64,000 nt of DNA from Deinococcus seoulensis (lineage in GTDB: Bacteria; Deinococcota; Deinococci; Deinococcales; Deinococcaceae). Below the pieces are notes generated by a model. It was not told where the DNA came from, made no database searches, and saw only the letters and a program-made list of their open reading frames with translations. This document shows positions 37,602-49,890 of the stretch, one piece after another. Within the stretch, counting starts at the first letter, position 1; every line of letters begins with the position of its first letter. A program made the position numbers and the translations under genes. The DNA lies in contig NZ_BMQM01000001.1 of NCBI RefSeq assembly GCF_014648115.1, forward strand, positions 62,001 through 126,000. The letters are read 5' to 3'.

Positions 37602-40190
37602 ATGAACGACCTTCCATCCTCCTCCCGTGACAGCTCCCTGCGCGACGACCGGCCGCGTGACGGGTTCGTGCAGGTGCGCGGCGCGCGGGAACACAACCTG
37701 AAGAACGTGGACGTGGACCTGCCCAGAGGCGCGCTGGTGGTGTTCACGGGCGTGTCGGGGTCCGGGAAGTCCTCGCTGGCGTTCGGGACGCTGTACGCCG
37801 AGGCGCAGCGCCGTTACCTGGATTCCGTGTCGCCGTACGCGCGGCGGCTGTTCAATCAGCTGGGCACGCCGGACGTGGACCGCATCGACGGCCTGCCGCC
37901 CGCCGTGGCCCTGCAACAGGGGCGGGGCGTCACGTCGGCGCGCAGCAGCGTGGGCAGCCTGACCACCCTGAACAACGTGCTGCGCCTGCTGTACTCCCGC
38001 GCGGGGGATTACCCGCCCGGTCAGGGCATCATCTACGCCGAGGGGTTCTCGCCGAACACGCCCGAGGGAGCCTGCCCGGAATGTCACGGGTTGGGCCGCG
38101 TGTTCGCTGTGACCGAGGAGAGCATGGTTCCGGACCCGTCCCTGACCATCCGCGAGCGGGCGGTGGCGGCGTGGCCGACCGCGTGGGCCGGGCAGAACCA
38201 GCGCGACATTCTGGTCACGCTGGGCTACGACGTGGACACCCCCTGGCGTGACCTGCCGCGCGAGGCGCGCGACTGGATCCTGTTCACGGACGAGCAGCCG
38301 CAGGTGCCGGTGTATCCGGGCCTGACGCCCGAGGAGACGCGCCGGGCCGTGAAACGCCGCGCCGAGCCGTCGTACCTGGGCACGTTCACCTCCGCGCGGC
38401 GGCATGTGCTGCACACCTTCGCGAACAGCGGCAGCGAGAGCATGAAGCGGCGGGCGGCGTCGTTCATGGTGATCCGCGAGTGCCCGGTCTGCCACGGCAA
38501 GCGCCTGACCCGCGCGGCCCTGGGCGTGACGTTTGCCGGGCTGGACATCATGGATTTCTCGCGCCTGCCGCTGCGCCGCGCTGCCGAACTGCTCGCCCCC
38601 GCCGCCGCCGGGCAGACGGCCCGCCCGGACGGCACTCCCCGCCCGCCCGAGGAGGCGCTGGCCCTGACCCGGCTGGCCGCCGACCTGTGCGCCCGCGTGG
38701 ATGTGCTGGAACGCCTGGGCCTGGGTTACCTGACCCTGGAACGCGGCACGCCTACCCTGTCGCCCGGCGAACTGCAACGCCTGCGGCTGGCCACGCAGCT
38801 GTACTCGAACCTGTTCGGGGTGGTGTACGTGCTGGACGAACCCTCTGCCGGGCTGCACCCCGCCGACACCGAGGCGCTGCTGACCGCCCTGGACCGCCTG
38901 AAAGCCGGGGGGAATTCGCTGTTCGTGGTCGAGCACGAGCCGGGCGTGATCCGCCACGCCGACTGGATCGTGGATGTCGGCCCGCACGCCGGGCAGCGCG
39001 GCGGGCAGGTGCTGTACAGCGGCCCCCCGGCGGGCCTGCGGGACGTGCCGGACTCGCTGACCGCCCGGCACCTGTTCGGGCCGCCCGCACCACTGCCCGA
39101 GGTGCGCCGCGACCCGACCGGCTGGCTGGACCTGCGCGGCGTGACCCGCAACAACCTGCGCGGCGTGGACGTGCGCCTGCCGCTGGGCGTCCTGACGGCC
39201 GTGACGGGCGTCAGCGGGTCCGGGAAGTCCAGCCTGCTCACCCAGGCCCTCTCGGACCTGCTGGGCGTCCACCTGGGCCGGGAAGCCGCGCCTGCCGAAG
39301 CTGGCGCCGATCCGGCCGATCTGCTGACCGCAGACGACGCGCCCGCCCCCACGCAGGGCACCCTGGGCGGCGACGTGGAGCGCGTGCGGCGGCTGGTGCA
39401 GGTCACGCAGGCACCCATCGGGCGCACGCCGCGCAGCAACCTCGCCACGTACACCGGTCTGTTCGACCACGTGCGCCGCCTGTTCGCCGCGACACCACTG
39501 GCCCGGCAGCGCCGTTACAGCGCGGGCCGTTTCTCATTCAACGTGAAGGGCGGCCGCTGCGAACACTGCCAGGGCGAGGGCTTCGTGACCGTGGAACTGC
39601 TGTTCCTGCCGTCCGTGTACGCGCCCTGCCCCGTCTGCCACGGCACCCGCTTCAATGCCGCCACGCTGGAGGTCACCTGGAAAGGCCTGAACATCGCGCA
39701 GGTGCTGGACCTGACCGTGGACGCCGCCGCGCCGGTGTTCGCAGACGAGGCCCCCGTCCACCGCGCCCTGAGCACCTTGCAGGAGGTCGGCCTGGGCTAC
39801 CTGCGTCTCGGGCAGCCCGCCACGGAACTCTCGGGCGGCGAGGCCCAGCGCGTGAAACTGGCTGCCGAACTCCAGAAGGCCGTGCGCGGCCACACCGTGT
39901 ACCTGCTGGACGAACCCACCACCGGCCTGCACCCCAGCGACGTGGAACGCCTGCACGCCCAGCTGAGCCGCCTCGTGGACGCCGGGCACAGCGTCATGGT
40001 CGTCGAGCATGACCTGGGCGTGATCGCCGCGAGCGACTGGGTCGTGGACCTCGGCCCCGGCGCGGGCGAGGACGGCGGGCAGGTCGTGGCGCAGGGCACG
40101 CCCGAACAGGTCGCCAGGGCGAGCGGCAGCCGCACCTCACCGTACCTGCGGCGAGAACTCGACGAACACGCCCAGCCCGCCCTGACCTGA
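37602..40190 (+). CDS. uvrA2: Class II excinuclease subunit A paralogue (UvrA2)
   Basis: 862 residues with two ABC ATPase modules. Walker A TGVSGSGKSS occurs near residues 50 and 535. Zinc-binding CxxC pairs are in CPECHG, CPVCHG and CEHCQGEG..CPVCHG. The signature is LSPGELQRLRLA in module 1 (degenerate at two positions) and LSGGEAQRVKLA in module 2. The UvrB-binding domain of class I UvrA seems absent, as in UvrA2 proteins, which are linked to lesion tolerance or drug resistance. ATG at 37602 lacks a good SD. It is within the normal size range for class II. Confidence 0.92.
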   Translation: MNDLPSSSRDSSLRDDRPRDGFVQVRGAREHNLKNVDVDLPRGALVVFTGVSGSGKSSLAFGTLYAEAQRRYLDSVSPYARRLFNQLGTPDVDRIDGLPPAVALQQGRGVTSARSSVGSLTTLNNVLRLLYSRAGDYPPGQGIIYAEGFSPNTPEGACPECHGLGRVFAVTEESMVPDPSLTIRERAVAAWPTAWAGQNQRDILVTLGYDVDTPWRDLPREARDWILFTDEQPQVPVYPGLTPEETRRAVKRRAEPSYLGTFTSARRHVLHTFANSGSESMKRRAASFMVIRECPVCHGKRLTRAALGVTFAGLDIMDFSRLPLRRAAELLAPAAAGQTARPDGTPRPPEEALALTRLAADLCARVDVLERLGLGYLTLERGTPTLSPGELQRLRLATQLYSNLFGVVYVLDEPSAGLHPADTEALLTALDRLKAGGNSLFVVEHEPGVIRHADWIVDVGPHAGQRGGQVLYSGPPAGLRDVPDSLTARHLFGPPAPLPEVRRDPTGWLDLRGVTRNNLRGVDVRLPLGVLTAVTGVSGSGKSSLLTQALSDLLGVHLGREAAPAEAGADPADLLTADDAPAPTQGTLGGDVERVRRLVQVTQAPIGRTPRSNLATYTGLFDHVRRLFAATPLARQRRYSAGRFSFNVKGGRCEHCQGEGFVTVELLFLPSVYAPCPVCHGTRFNAATLEVTWKGLNIAQVLDLTVDAAAPVFADEAPVHRALSTLQEVGLGYLRLGQPATELSGGEAQRVKLAAELQKAVRGHTVYLLDEPTTGLHPSDVERLHAQLSRLVDAGHSVMVVEHDLGVIAASDWVVDLGPGAGEDGGQVVAQGTPEQVARASGSRTSPYLRRELDEHAQPALT

Positions 40191-40211
40191 ACGGCGGGCC
40201 GCAAGAGCAAA

Positions 40212-40233
40212 CCTCCCCCGAAAGTGGGGGAGG
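40212..40233 (-). terminator. Terminator of the OFA/small subunit transcript, possibly bidirectional
   Basis: CCTCCCCC (40212-40219) pairs with GGGGGAGG (40226-40233). On the minus strand TTTGCTCTT follows. It also lies 22 nt past the uvrA2 stop. Confidence 0.75.
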
Positions 40234-40256
40234 CCGCCATCTGCCATCAGGCCGGA

Positions 40257-40388
40257 TTACTGGAACAGTTGCGCGACCTTGATCAGCGTCTGCCACACGC
40301 CCCAGACCAGGGGAATGCCGGGGACCAGCCACGTCAGGTAGATCACGGGGGAGAGCTGTTCGGTGGGTTCGGGGGTGGAACGGGTCAT
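40257..40388 (-). CDS. 43-residue membrane protein, putative OFA transporter small subunit
   Basis: The protein ends VIYLTWLVPGIPLVWGVWQT then LIKVAQLFQ: one membrane helix with conserved-looking Trp/Gly/Pro. ATG at 40388 has a perfect AGGAGG at 5-nt spacing and lies 41 nt past the OFA gene. It resembles the small proteins found beside oxalate/formate-type MFS carriers. The gene is easily missed by size cut-offs. Confidence 0.8.
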   Translation of the reverse strand: MTRSTPEPTEQLSPVIYLTWLVPGIPLVWGVWQTLIKVAQLFQ

Positions 40389-40413
40389 GCGGGCCTCCTG
40401 GCTGGAATGCGTA

Positions 40414-40443
40414 TCAGTCGTGACTGCGTCAGTCGTGGCTGGC
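40414..40443. repeat. 15-bp tandem duplication at the OFA stop codon
   Basis: TCAGTCGTGACTGCG (40414-40428) is followed by TCAGTCGTGGCTGGC (40429-40443). The second copy begins with the complement of the OFA stop. The bases just left, GGAATGCGTATCA, resemble a palindromic repeat end. Confidence 0.75.
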
Positions 40444-41829
40444 GGCGGGCGCGCGGTTCTGCGCCCAGAACTTCTCGGCGACGGGGCGGACCATCAGGTT
40501 GGCCACAAACCCCACGACCAGCAGCGCGGCCATGATGTACATGGTGGTGCTGTACGCCTGCGCGGCGGGAATCCCGGCCTTGATCTGACTGTCGCGGAAG
40601 CCGTTCACGAGGCTGGGGCCGACGATGGCGGCGGCACTCCAGGCGAGCAGCAGGCGGCCGTGGATCGCGCCGACGTTCGCGGTGCCGAACATGTCCCGCA
40701 GGTACGCGGGAATGGTGGCGAATCCGCCGCCGTACATGCTCATGATCACGCAGAAGCCCGCCACGAACAGCACCAGGCTGCCCATGTTGCCGAACATGGG
40801 AATCAGGAAGTACAGCACGGCGCCCAGCGCGAAGAAGATCATGTACGTGGGCTTGCGCCCGATGCGGTCGCTGGTCGAGGACCAGATGAACCGCCCGGCC
40901 ATGTTGAAGATGCTCAGCAGGCCCACGAAGCCGGCGGCGGCGGCGGCCGTCACGCCGTTCCCGGCGCCCAGGACGCGGTCACTGAACATCTCCTGAATCA
41001 TGACGCTGGCCTGTCCGAGCACGCCGATCCCGGCGGTGACGTTCAGGAACAGCACGGCGAACAGCAGCCAGAACTGTGGCGTGCGGAACGCCTGATCGAC
41101 CAGTACGTTGTGCGTGCTGATCATGCCGCCCGCCGCCTGCGGTTTCGGGGTCCACCCGGCGGGTTTCCAGTCGTCGGCGGGCACGCGGATCAGGAACGCG
41201 CCGAACAGCATGAACAGCAGGTACACGGCCCCCATGACCAGGAAGGTCGAGCCGACGCCCAGCGTGCCGTCCCCGGCAAAGCGGGCCATCAGCGCGGTGC
41301 CCAGCGGACTGCCGATCAGGGCGCCGCCGCCGAAGCCCATGATGGCCATGCCGGTCGCCAGTCCGGGGCGGTCCGGGAACCACTTGATCAGCGTGCTGAC
41401 CGGGCTGATGTACCCCAGGCCCAGCCCGATGCCGCCCAGTACGCCGTTCCCGAAGATCACGAGTGGCAGCGAGTGCAGTTTCACGCCCAGCGCCGCCACG
41501 AAGAACCCGCCGCAGAACAGCAGGGCGCTGGCGAACATGGTCTTGCGTGGCCCTTCGCGTTCCACCCACTTGCCGAAGATGGCGCTGCTGGCCCCCAGGA
41601 AGAACAGGGCCACGCTGAAGATCAGGCCCACCTGGAACAGGGACCAGTCGCCGGGCGCGCCGGTCTCGGCGGTCAGGTCGCCGCTGATCAGGCGGGAGAG
41701 GGGCTTGTTGAACACCGAGTACCCGTAGATCTGCCCGATGCTCAGGTGAACGGCCAGCGCGGCGGGCGGGACCAGCCAGCGGGTCCAGTTCGATCCTGCG
41801 ACAGAATGCTCACGATCCAGAAATCCCAT
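40429..41829 (-). CDS. OFA-family (oxalate/formate antiporter) MFS transporter
   Basis: 466 residues, about 12 membrane segments, with MFS loop motifs KWVEREGPRKTMF (loop 2-3) and DRIGRKPTYMIF (loop 8-9). The start WTRWLVPPAALAVHLSIGQIYGYSVF and GLGLGYISPVSTLIKWFPDRPGLATG are typical of the OFA family. It lies with a formate dehydrogenase cluster and probably carries formate or oxalate. ATG at 41829 has AGGAGG. A palindromic operator overlaps its promoter. Confidence 0.92.
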   Translation of the reverse strand: MGFLDREHSVAGSNWTRWLVPPAALAVHLSIGQIYGYSVFNKPLSRLISGDLTAETGAPGDWSLFQVGLIFSVALFFLGASSAIFGKWVEREGPRKTMFASALLFCGGFFVAALGVKLHSLPLVIFGNGVLGGIGLGLGYISPVSTLIKWFPDRPGLATGMAIMGFGGGALIGSPLGTALMARFAGDGTLGVGSTFLVMGAVYLLFMLFGAFLIRVPADDWKPAGWTPKPQAAGGMISTHNVLVDQAFRTPQFWLLFAVLFLNVTAGIGVLGQASVMIQEMFSDRVLGAGNGVTAAAAAGFVGLLSIFNMAGRFIWSSTSDRIGRKPTYMIFFALGAVLYFLIPMFGNMGSLVLFVAGFCVIMSMYGGGFATIPAYLRDMFGTANVGAIHGRLLLAWSAAAIVGPSLVNGFRDSQIKAGIPAAQAYSTTMYIMAALLVVGFVANLMVRPVAEKFWAQNRAPAASHD

Positions 41830-41856
41830 ACGCCCTCCTGAGGCCCATCAGTTTGT

Positions 41857-41885
41857 TTGACGTCAAGGAGTCTAACGGGCGTTAG
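41857..41885 (-). promoter_or_regulatory. OFA promoter with two palindromes
   Basis: On the minus strand CTAACG-CC-CGTTAG (41872-41885) overlaps the -10 TAGACT (41867-41872). Just downstream, TTGACGTCAA (41857-41866) is a perfect 10-bp palindrome. The regulator is unknown. The rest of 41886-41996 shows nothing clear. Confidence 0.55.
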
Positions 41886-41996
41886 TCGGCGGGCACTTCA
41901 TCGTTCCGCCTCTGAACGCTCATCAAGAAGGCCAGGACACATTTCTCATGAAGGTTCGGTCGGTTCCGCCAGCCACCACGCGCCCGGCCCATCCGC

Positions 41997-42794
41997 TCAG
42001 GGCAGGCGGGCCGCGCCGCTCACCCGCTCCGCCCCGGCGTACACCGTCAGGCGGCCCTCGCGGGTAAAGCCGCACAGGGTCACACCGAACACGGACGCCG
42101 TATCGACCGCCAGACTGGTCGCCGCGCCCACGGCCACCACCACGCCGATCCCGGCCGTCACGGCCTTCTGCGCGATCTCGAAGCCCGCGCGGCTGCTGAC
42201 CACCAGCACCTGATCCCCCAGCGCCCCGGGCTGCTGTATGTGTGCCCAGCCGACCACCTTGTCCACGGCGTTGTGCCGCCCCACGTCCTCACGGGCGCAG
42301 CGCAGCGCGCCTTCTGCCGTGAACAGCGCCGCGCCGTGCAGACCCCCGGTCGCCTCAAAGCCCGACTGGGCCGCCCGCAACCGCTCGGGCAGGCCCGCCA
42401 GGAACGCGGCGTCCAGTGGCCCCGCCCTCCAGTCTGGTGCGGCGGCGCGTACCGCCAGTGCCTCGATACTGCCCGACCCGCACACCCCGCAGGCACTCGA
42501 CGACACCGCCAGCCGCGCGCCCGCCGCCAGTCGCGCGTACTCCGGCGTGCGCAGGTGCCACACGTTCGTGTTCTCCGGGTCCGGGTCCAGCGTGAACGCG
42601 GCGGGCAGCAGCCCCTCCGAGATCAGCCAGCCCAGCAGCAGGTCGCGGTCGTGCCCCGGCGTGCGCATCAGCACCCCCAGCGGCAGCGGCCCGCCGGGCG
42701 CGTGCAGGCGCAGTTCCAGCGGTTCCTCGACCGCCACGGCGTCCAGGCGCCCTGTTCCCTCGCCGTCCCGGAACAGCGTGACGGGGAGGCTCAC
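41997..42794 (-). CDS. fdhD: Formate dehydrogenase accessory sulfurtransferase FdhD
   Basis: 265 residues. FdhD passes sulphur from IscS to the molybdenum cofactor of formate dehydrogenase. The catalytic pair is in SSSACGVCGSGSIEAL, and REDVGRHNAVDKVVGWA and SSRAGFEIAQKA are family signatures. GTG at 42794 has GGGGAGG at 7-nt spacing. It is third in the fdh operon. Confidence 0.96.
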   Translation of the reverse strand: MSLPVTLFRDGEGTGRLDAVAVEEPLELRLHAPGGPLPLGVLMRTPGHDRDLLLGWLISEGLLPAAFTLDPDPENTNVWHLRTPEYARLAAGARLAVSSSACGVCGSGSIEALAVRAAAPDWRAGPLDAAFLAGLPERLRAAQSGFEATGGLHGAALFTAEGALRCAREDVGRHNAVDKVVGWAHIQQPGALGDQVLVVSSRAGFEIAQKAVTAGIGVVVAVGAATSLAVDTASVFGVTLCGFTREGRLTVYAGAERVSGAARLP

Positions 42795-42826
42795 ACTCGC
42801 CTCCCCGTCACGGCCGCCAGCCGTGC

Positions 42827-43330
42827 TCAGCGGCCCACCTCGGACTGATTGGCGGTGGTCGGCACGTCGCCGTTCGCTTCGCGCAGCGCCCGCCCTGCCC
42901 CCTTCAGGACCGCGAACAGGGCGCCCAGCGCCACCTGCACGTCCCGGTCCTTGAGCAGGCCCATCAGTTCACCCAGGCCCACGCCCTTCCCGGCCGCGAC
43001 GTGCCGCGCGCCCTCATTCACACCGGTCGTGATGGCGCTACCCAGAATGCCGACCTCGCGTGGGTCCAGCGCCGCCAGGGTCTTGCCCAGTTCGGTGGCG
43101 TTGCGCAGCAGGGTCGTGCCGCTCTCGCCGCCCGTGATGTGCAGCAGCGACGCGATCAGGCCCTCGCCGCCCCGCACGGTCTTGCCTGCCACGTCCAGCA
43201 CGCCGTGCTCATGCAGTTGCCGCAGCAGGTACAGGCCCTCCAGCAGCGCGTCGGTGGAATCCTCGACCTCGGAACGCAGTTTCTCCTGCGCGGTCGGGAT
43301 GCGGGGCGTGAATTCAAGTGGTTTCGCCAT
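42827..43330 (-). CDS. DUF1641 protein associated with formate dehydrogenase
   Basis: 167 residues. The DUF1641 segment covers roughly residues 55-150 (LLHITGGESGTTLLRNATELGKTL, LGELMGLLKDRDVQVALGALFAVLKGAGRAL). Its role is unknown, but it is regularly encoded beside cysteine-type formate dehydrogenases, as here. ATG at 43330 has AGGAGA at 5 nt. Confidence 0.88.
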   Translation of the reverse strand: MAKPLEFTPRIPTAQEKLRSEVEDSTDALLEGLYLLRQLHEHGVLDVAGKTVRGGEGLIASLLHITGGESGTTLLRNATELGKTLAALDPREVGILGSAITTGVNEGARHVAAGKGVGLGELMGLLKDRDVQVALGALFAVLKGAGRALREANGDVPTTANQSEVGR

Positions 43331-43344
43331 GGTGTCTCCTGCGC

Positions 43345-43377
43345 GGAAGCGGAGAGGCGGCTGCCTGCCCCGCTTCC
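43345..43377 (-). other. Intercistronic hairpin in the fdh operon
   Basis: GGAAGCGG (43345-43352) pairs with CCGCTTCC (43370-43377). It sits between the dehydrogenase stop and the DUF1641 SD, with no T tract. Confidence 0.5.
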
Positions 43378-43385
43378 ACTGAATG

Positions 43386-46466
<3,081 letters not shown>

Positions 46467-46493
46467 ACTTCCTCCCTGAAGCTTTCAAGGGCG

Positions 46494-46499
46494 AGTATA
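46494..46499 (-). promoter_or_regulatory. -10 box of the fdh operon
   Basis: TATACT on the minus strand, about 27 nt before the ATG. No good -35 is seen. Confidence 0.55.
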
Positions 46500-46615
46500 G
46501 GCACGGTCGTTCGACATGAAGGAACTGTCAGATGAAGCCGTGCTTCATGAATTCCCCGCCGGCCCCCCGGAACGTCCCGCATCACGGAACCCCTGTGCGG
46601 CGCCGCCCGGCCGCG

Positions 46616-47545
46616 TCACAGCACCAGCACGCCGTGATGCTTGGCCTTCTCCTGCGGCTCCACATGAATGCTGATCGACGACTGCGGCGTCTCGGCCCGG
46701 ATGGCATCCTCCAGGCGGTCGCAGATGCTGTGCGCCTCCTGCACCGTCATGTCGCCCGGCACCACCATGTGAAACTCGATGAACGTCACGCTCCCTGCAT
46801 GCCGGGTCCGCAGGTCATGCATCTCCAGCGCGCCCTGCCCGTGCAGACTCATCGCCTGCCGGATCCGCGCCTCGGTTCCCGGATCCACCGCCGCGTCCAT
46901 CAGGCCGCCCACGCTCTCCCGCACCAGCAGCCACCCGCTCCAGAGGATGTTCAGCGCCACCAGAATCGCCAGCAGCGGGTCCAGCCACGCCAGCCCCGTC
47001 AGACGCGCCGCCAGCACGCCCAGCAGCACCCCCACGCTGGTCACCACGTCACTGAAAATGTGCCGCCCGTCCGCCAGCAACGCCGGCGAGCGCAGCGCCC
47101 GCCCCTGGCGCAGCAGCACCGACGCCCATACGGCGTTCAGCAGGCCCGCCCCCAGGTTCACGCCCAGCCCCGCCAGCCCCAGCCCCTCCTGCTCCGGCAG
47201 GGTGGCCGGGTTCAGCAGCGCCGGGAGCGCCTCGCGCACGATCGCGGCCGCTGCCAGCACGATCAGCACGCCCTCGGCCACCGCGCTGAAGTACTCGGCC
47301 TTCGTGTGCCCGTACGGGTGGTTGGCGTCCGCCGGGCGCGCCGCGACCCGCAACGCGATCAGCGCCGCGACTGCCGCCGCCACGTTGATGATGCTCTCCA
47401 GCGCGTCCGAGTACAGCGCCACGCTGCCCGTCATCAGGTACGCCACGTACTTCAGGGCCAGCACCACGACCGCCACGAGAATGCTGCCCAGCGCCAGCCT
47501 GGACGCGCGGGAGGAGGTCTGCACGGAGGTCGATGAAGCCGTCAC
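46616..47545 (-). CDS. Cation diffusion facilitator family transporter
   Basis: 309 residues with six membrane segments and a C-terminal cytoplasmic domain. Metal-site residues lie in SDALESIINVAAA (helix 2) and DGRHIFSDVVTS (helix 5). HPYGHTKAEYFSAVAEG follows helix 2. It exports divalent metals such as zinc, iron or manganese in exchange for protons. The metal is not decided by sequence. GTG at 47545 stands 6 nt after TACGCT (minus strand), leaderless. It is divergent from pcrA. Confidence 0.93.
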   Translation of the reverse strand: MTASSTSVQTSSRASRLALGSILVAVVVLALKYVAYLMTGSVALYSDALESIINVAAAVAALIALRVAARPADANHPYGHTKAEYFSAVAEGVLIVLAAAAIVREALPALLNPATLPEQEGLGLAGLGVNLGAGLLNAVWASVLLRQGRALRSPALLADGRHIFSDVVTSVGVLLGVLAARLTGLAWLDPLLAILVALNILWSGWLLVRESVGGLMDAAVDPGTEARIRQAMSLHGQGALEMHDLRTRHAGSVTFIEFHMVVPGDMTVQEAHSICDRLEDAIRAETPQSSISIHVEPQEKAKHHGVLVL

Positions 47546-47673
47546 CCGTGGAGCGTAGCAGGGTTAGGCAACCCGAAAACCGTGCCCTGCCCGGGAACAC
47601 GGCCGGTCCCGCCCCACACACCCAGCGCCGCCCATTACGCCCAGGGCAGAACGCAGGCTGGTACAATTCCCAG

Positions 47674-49890
47674 GTGAACCCGCCCGACCTGCTCGCCCAA
47701 CTGAACCCCACCCAGGCACAGGCCGCCGACCACCACGAAGGCCCCGCCCTCGTCATCGCCGGCGCCGGCAGCGGCAAAACCCGCACCCTCATCTACCGCA
47801 TCGCCCACCTGATCGGGCACTACGGCGTCGCCCCCGGCGAGATCCTCGCCGTGACCTTCACCAACAAGGCCGCCGCCGAGATGCGCGAACGCGCCAGCCA
47901 CCTCGTCCCCGGCGCCGACAAACTCTGGATGAGCACCTTCCACTCCGCCGGCGTGCGCATCCTGCGCGCCTACGGCGAACACATCGGCCTGAAACGCGGC
48001 TTCGTCATCTACGACGACGACGACCAGCTCGACGTCCTCAAGGACATCATGGGCAGCCTCCCCGGCATCGGCCCCGACACCAACCCCCGCGTCCTGCGCG
48101 GCATCCTCGACCGCGCCAAGAGCAACCTCCAGACTCCCGGCGACCTCGACCGCGCCCACGAACCCTACCTCAGCGGCATCCCAAAAGAAGCCGCCGCCGA
48201 AGCCTACCGCCGCTACGAAACACGCAAGAAAGCCCAGAACGCCATCGACTTCGGCGACCTCATCACCGAAACCGTCCGCCTGTTCCGCGACGTCCCCGCC
48301 GTCCTGAACGCCGTCCAGAACCGCGCCCGCTTCATTCACGTCGACGAGTACCAGGACACCAACAAAGCCCAGTACGAACTGACCCGCCTGCTCGCCTCCA
48401 GGGACCGCAACCTGCTCGTCGTCGGAGACCCCGACCAGTCGATCTATAAATTTAGGGGTGCGGACATACAAAATATCCTTGATTTCCAGAAAGATTATCC
48501 TGATTCTAAAGTATACATGCTGGAGCACAACTACCGCTCCAGCGCCCGCGTGCTCGGCATTGCCAACCGGCTGATCGAGAACAACGCCGAACGCCTCGAC
48601 AAGACCCTGAAGGCCGTCAAGGAGGACGGGCCGCCCGTCGTGTTCCACCGCGCCACCGACCACCGCGCCGAGGGGGACTTCGTGTCCGAGTGGATCACGC
48701 GCCTGCACGCCCGGGAAGGCCTTCCGCTGACGGACATGGCCGTGCTGTACCGCACGAACGCGCAGTCCCGCGTGATCGAGGAGAGCCTGCGCCGCGTGCA
48801 GATTCCCACGAAGATCGTGGGCGGCGTGGGCTTCTACGACCGCCGGGAAATCCGCGACATCCTCGCGTACGCCCGCCTGTCCATCAACCCCAGTGACGAC
48901 GTGGCGCTGCGCCGCATCATCGGGCGGCCACGGCGCGGCATCGGCGACACGGCCCTCACGAAACTCCTCGACTGGGCCGCCGCGCACCGCACCAGCCTGC
49001 TCGAAGCCTGCGCCCGCGCCGACACGGACGGCATCCTCGACCGTGGCGCGCAGAAAGCCGTGGATTTCGCCGCGCTGATGCACGCCATGAGCGAAGCCGC
49101 CGACAACTACGAACCCGGCCCGTTCCTGCGCTACGTCATCGAAACCAGCGGGTACCTCGACCTGCTCCGCCAGGAAGGCCCGGAAGGACAGGTCCGCGCC
49201 GAGAACCTCGACGAACTCGTGAACGCCGCCGAGGAATGGTCCCAGGACAACCAGGGCACCATCGGCGACTTCCTCGACGACGCCGCCCTGCTCTCCAGCG
49301 TGGACGACATGCGCACCAAACAGGAGAACAAAGGCGCGCCCGAAGACGCCGTGACCCTCATGACCATGCACAACGCCAAAGGCCTGGAATTCCCCGTCGT
49401 GTTCATCGTGGGCGTCGAGGAAGGCCTGCTGCCCAGCAAAGGAGCCATCGCCGAGGCGGGCGGCATCGAGGAAGAACGCCGCCTGTTCTACGTCGGCATC
49501 ACCCGCGCCATGGACCGCCTGTTCCTGACCGCCGCCGAGAACCGCATGCAGTACGGCAAAACCAACGCCGCCGAGGACAGCCGCTTCCTCGAAGAAATCG
49601 AAGGCGGCTTCGACACCGTCGACCCCTACGGACAGGTCGTCGAGTACCGCGCCAAAACCTGGAAAACGTACCGCCCCACCGTCCCCACCACCAGCGCCGT
49701 CAAGAACACCAGCCCCCTCACCGCCGGCATGGCGTACCGGGGCGGCGAACGCGTCCGCCACCCCAAATTCGGCGAGGGACAGGTCCTCGCCGTCGCGGGC
49801 ACTGGCGACCGGCAGGAAGTCACGGTGCACTTCCCGACCGCCGGAACGAAAAAACTCCTGGTGAAATTCGCGAACCTCTCACCCGCCTGA
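47674..49890 (+). CDS. uvrD: UvrD/PcrA-type DNA helicase
   Basis: 738 residues, superfamily 1A. Motif order is LNPTQAQAADHHEGPALVIAG (Q and I, AGSGKT), FTNKAAAEMRER (Ia), IHVDEYQDTNKAQ (II), VVGDPDQSIYKFRGAD (III), LEHNYRSS (IV), TLMTMHNAKGLEFPVVF (V) and EEERRLFYVGITRAM (VI). A C-terminal Tudor-like end (GERVRHPKFGEGQVLAV) suits binding to RNA polymerase or repair partners. GTG at 47674 is 6 nt after TACAAT, leaderless. An AT-rich patch interrupts the GC-rich codon use at 48441-48515. Confidence 0.96.
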   Translation: MNPPDLLAQLNPTQAQAADHHEGPALVIAGAGSGKTRTLIYRIAHLIGHYGVAPGEILAVTFTNKAAAEMRERASHLVPGADKLWMSTFHSAGVRILRAYGEHIGLKRGFVIYDDDDQLDVLKDIMGSLPGIGPDTNPRVLRGILDRAKSNLQTPGDLDRAHEPYLSGIPKEAAAEAYRRYETRKKAQNAIDFGDLITETVRLFRDVPAVLNAVQNRARFIHVDEYQDTNKAQYELTRLLASRDRNLLVVGDPDQSIYKFRGADIQNILDFQKDYPDSKVYMLEHNYRSSARVLGIANRLIENNAERLDKTLKAVKEDGPPVVFHRATDHRAEGDFVSEWITRLHAREGLPLTDMAVLYRTNAQSRVIEESLRRVQIPTKIVGGVGFYDRREIRDILAYARLSINPSDDVALRRIIGRPRRGIGDTALTKLLDWAAAHRTSLLEACARADTDGILDRGAQKAVDFAALMHAMSEAADNYEPGPFLRYVIETSGYLDLLRQEGPEGQVRAENLDELVNAAEEWSQDNQGTIGDFLDDAALLSSVDDMRTKQENKGAPEDAVTLMTMHNAKGLEFPVVFIVGVEEGLLPSKGAIAEAGGIEEERRLFYVGITRAMDRLFLTAAENRMQYGKTNAAEDSRFLEEIEGGFDTVDPYGQVVEYRAKTWKTYRPTVPTTSAVKNTSPLTAGMAYRGGERVRHPKFGEGQVLAVAGTGDRQEVTVHFPTAGTKKLLVKFANLSPA
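48441..48515 (+). other. AT-rich patch with foreign codon use inside uvrD
   Basis: 25 of 75 bases are G or C, against roughly 70% around it. The codons include ATA, AAA, TTT, AGG, CTT, TAT, TCT and GTA, rare in this genome, yet the encoded segment (SIYKFRGADIQNILDFQ through YPDSKVYMLEH) is fully conserved helicase motif III/IV sequence. Confidence 0.85.

Noticed and set aside
37594..37605. Three-codon ORF (MPG) overlapping the uvrA2 start as ATGA, like the four mini-ORFs
   Set aside because: There is no TANNNT box at 6-8 nt and the frame is too short to be meaningful, so it is probably chance.
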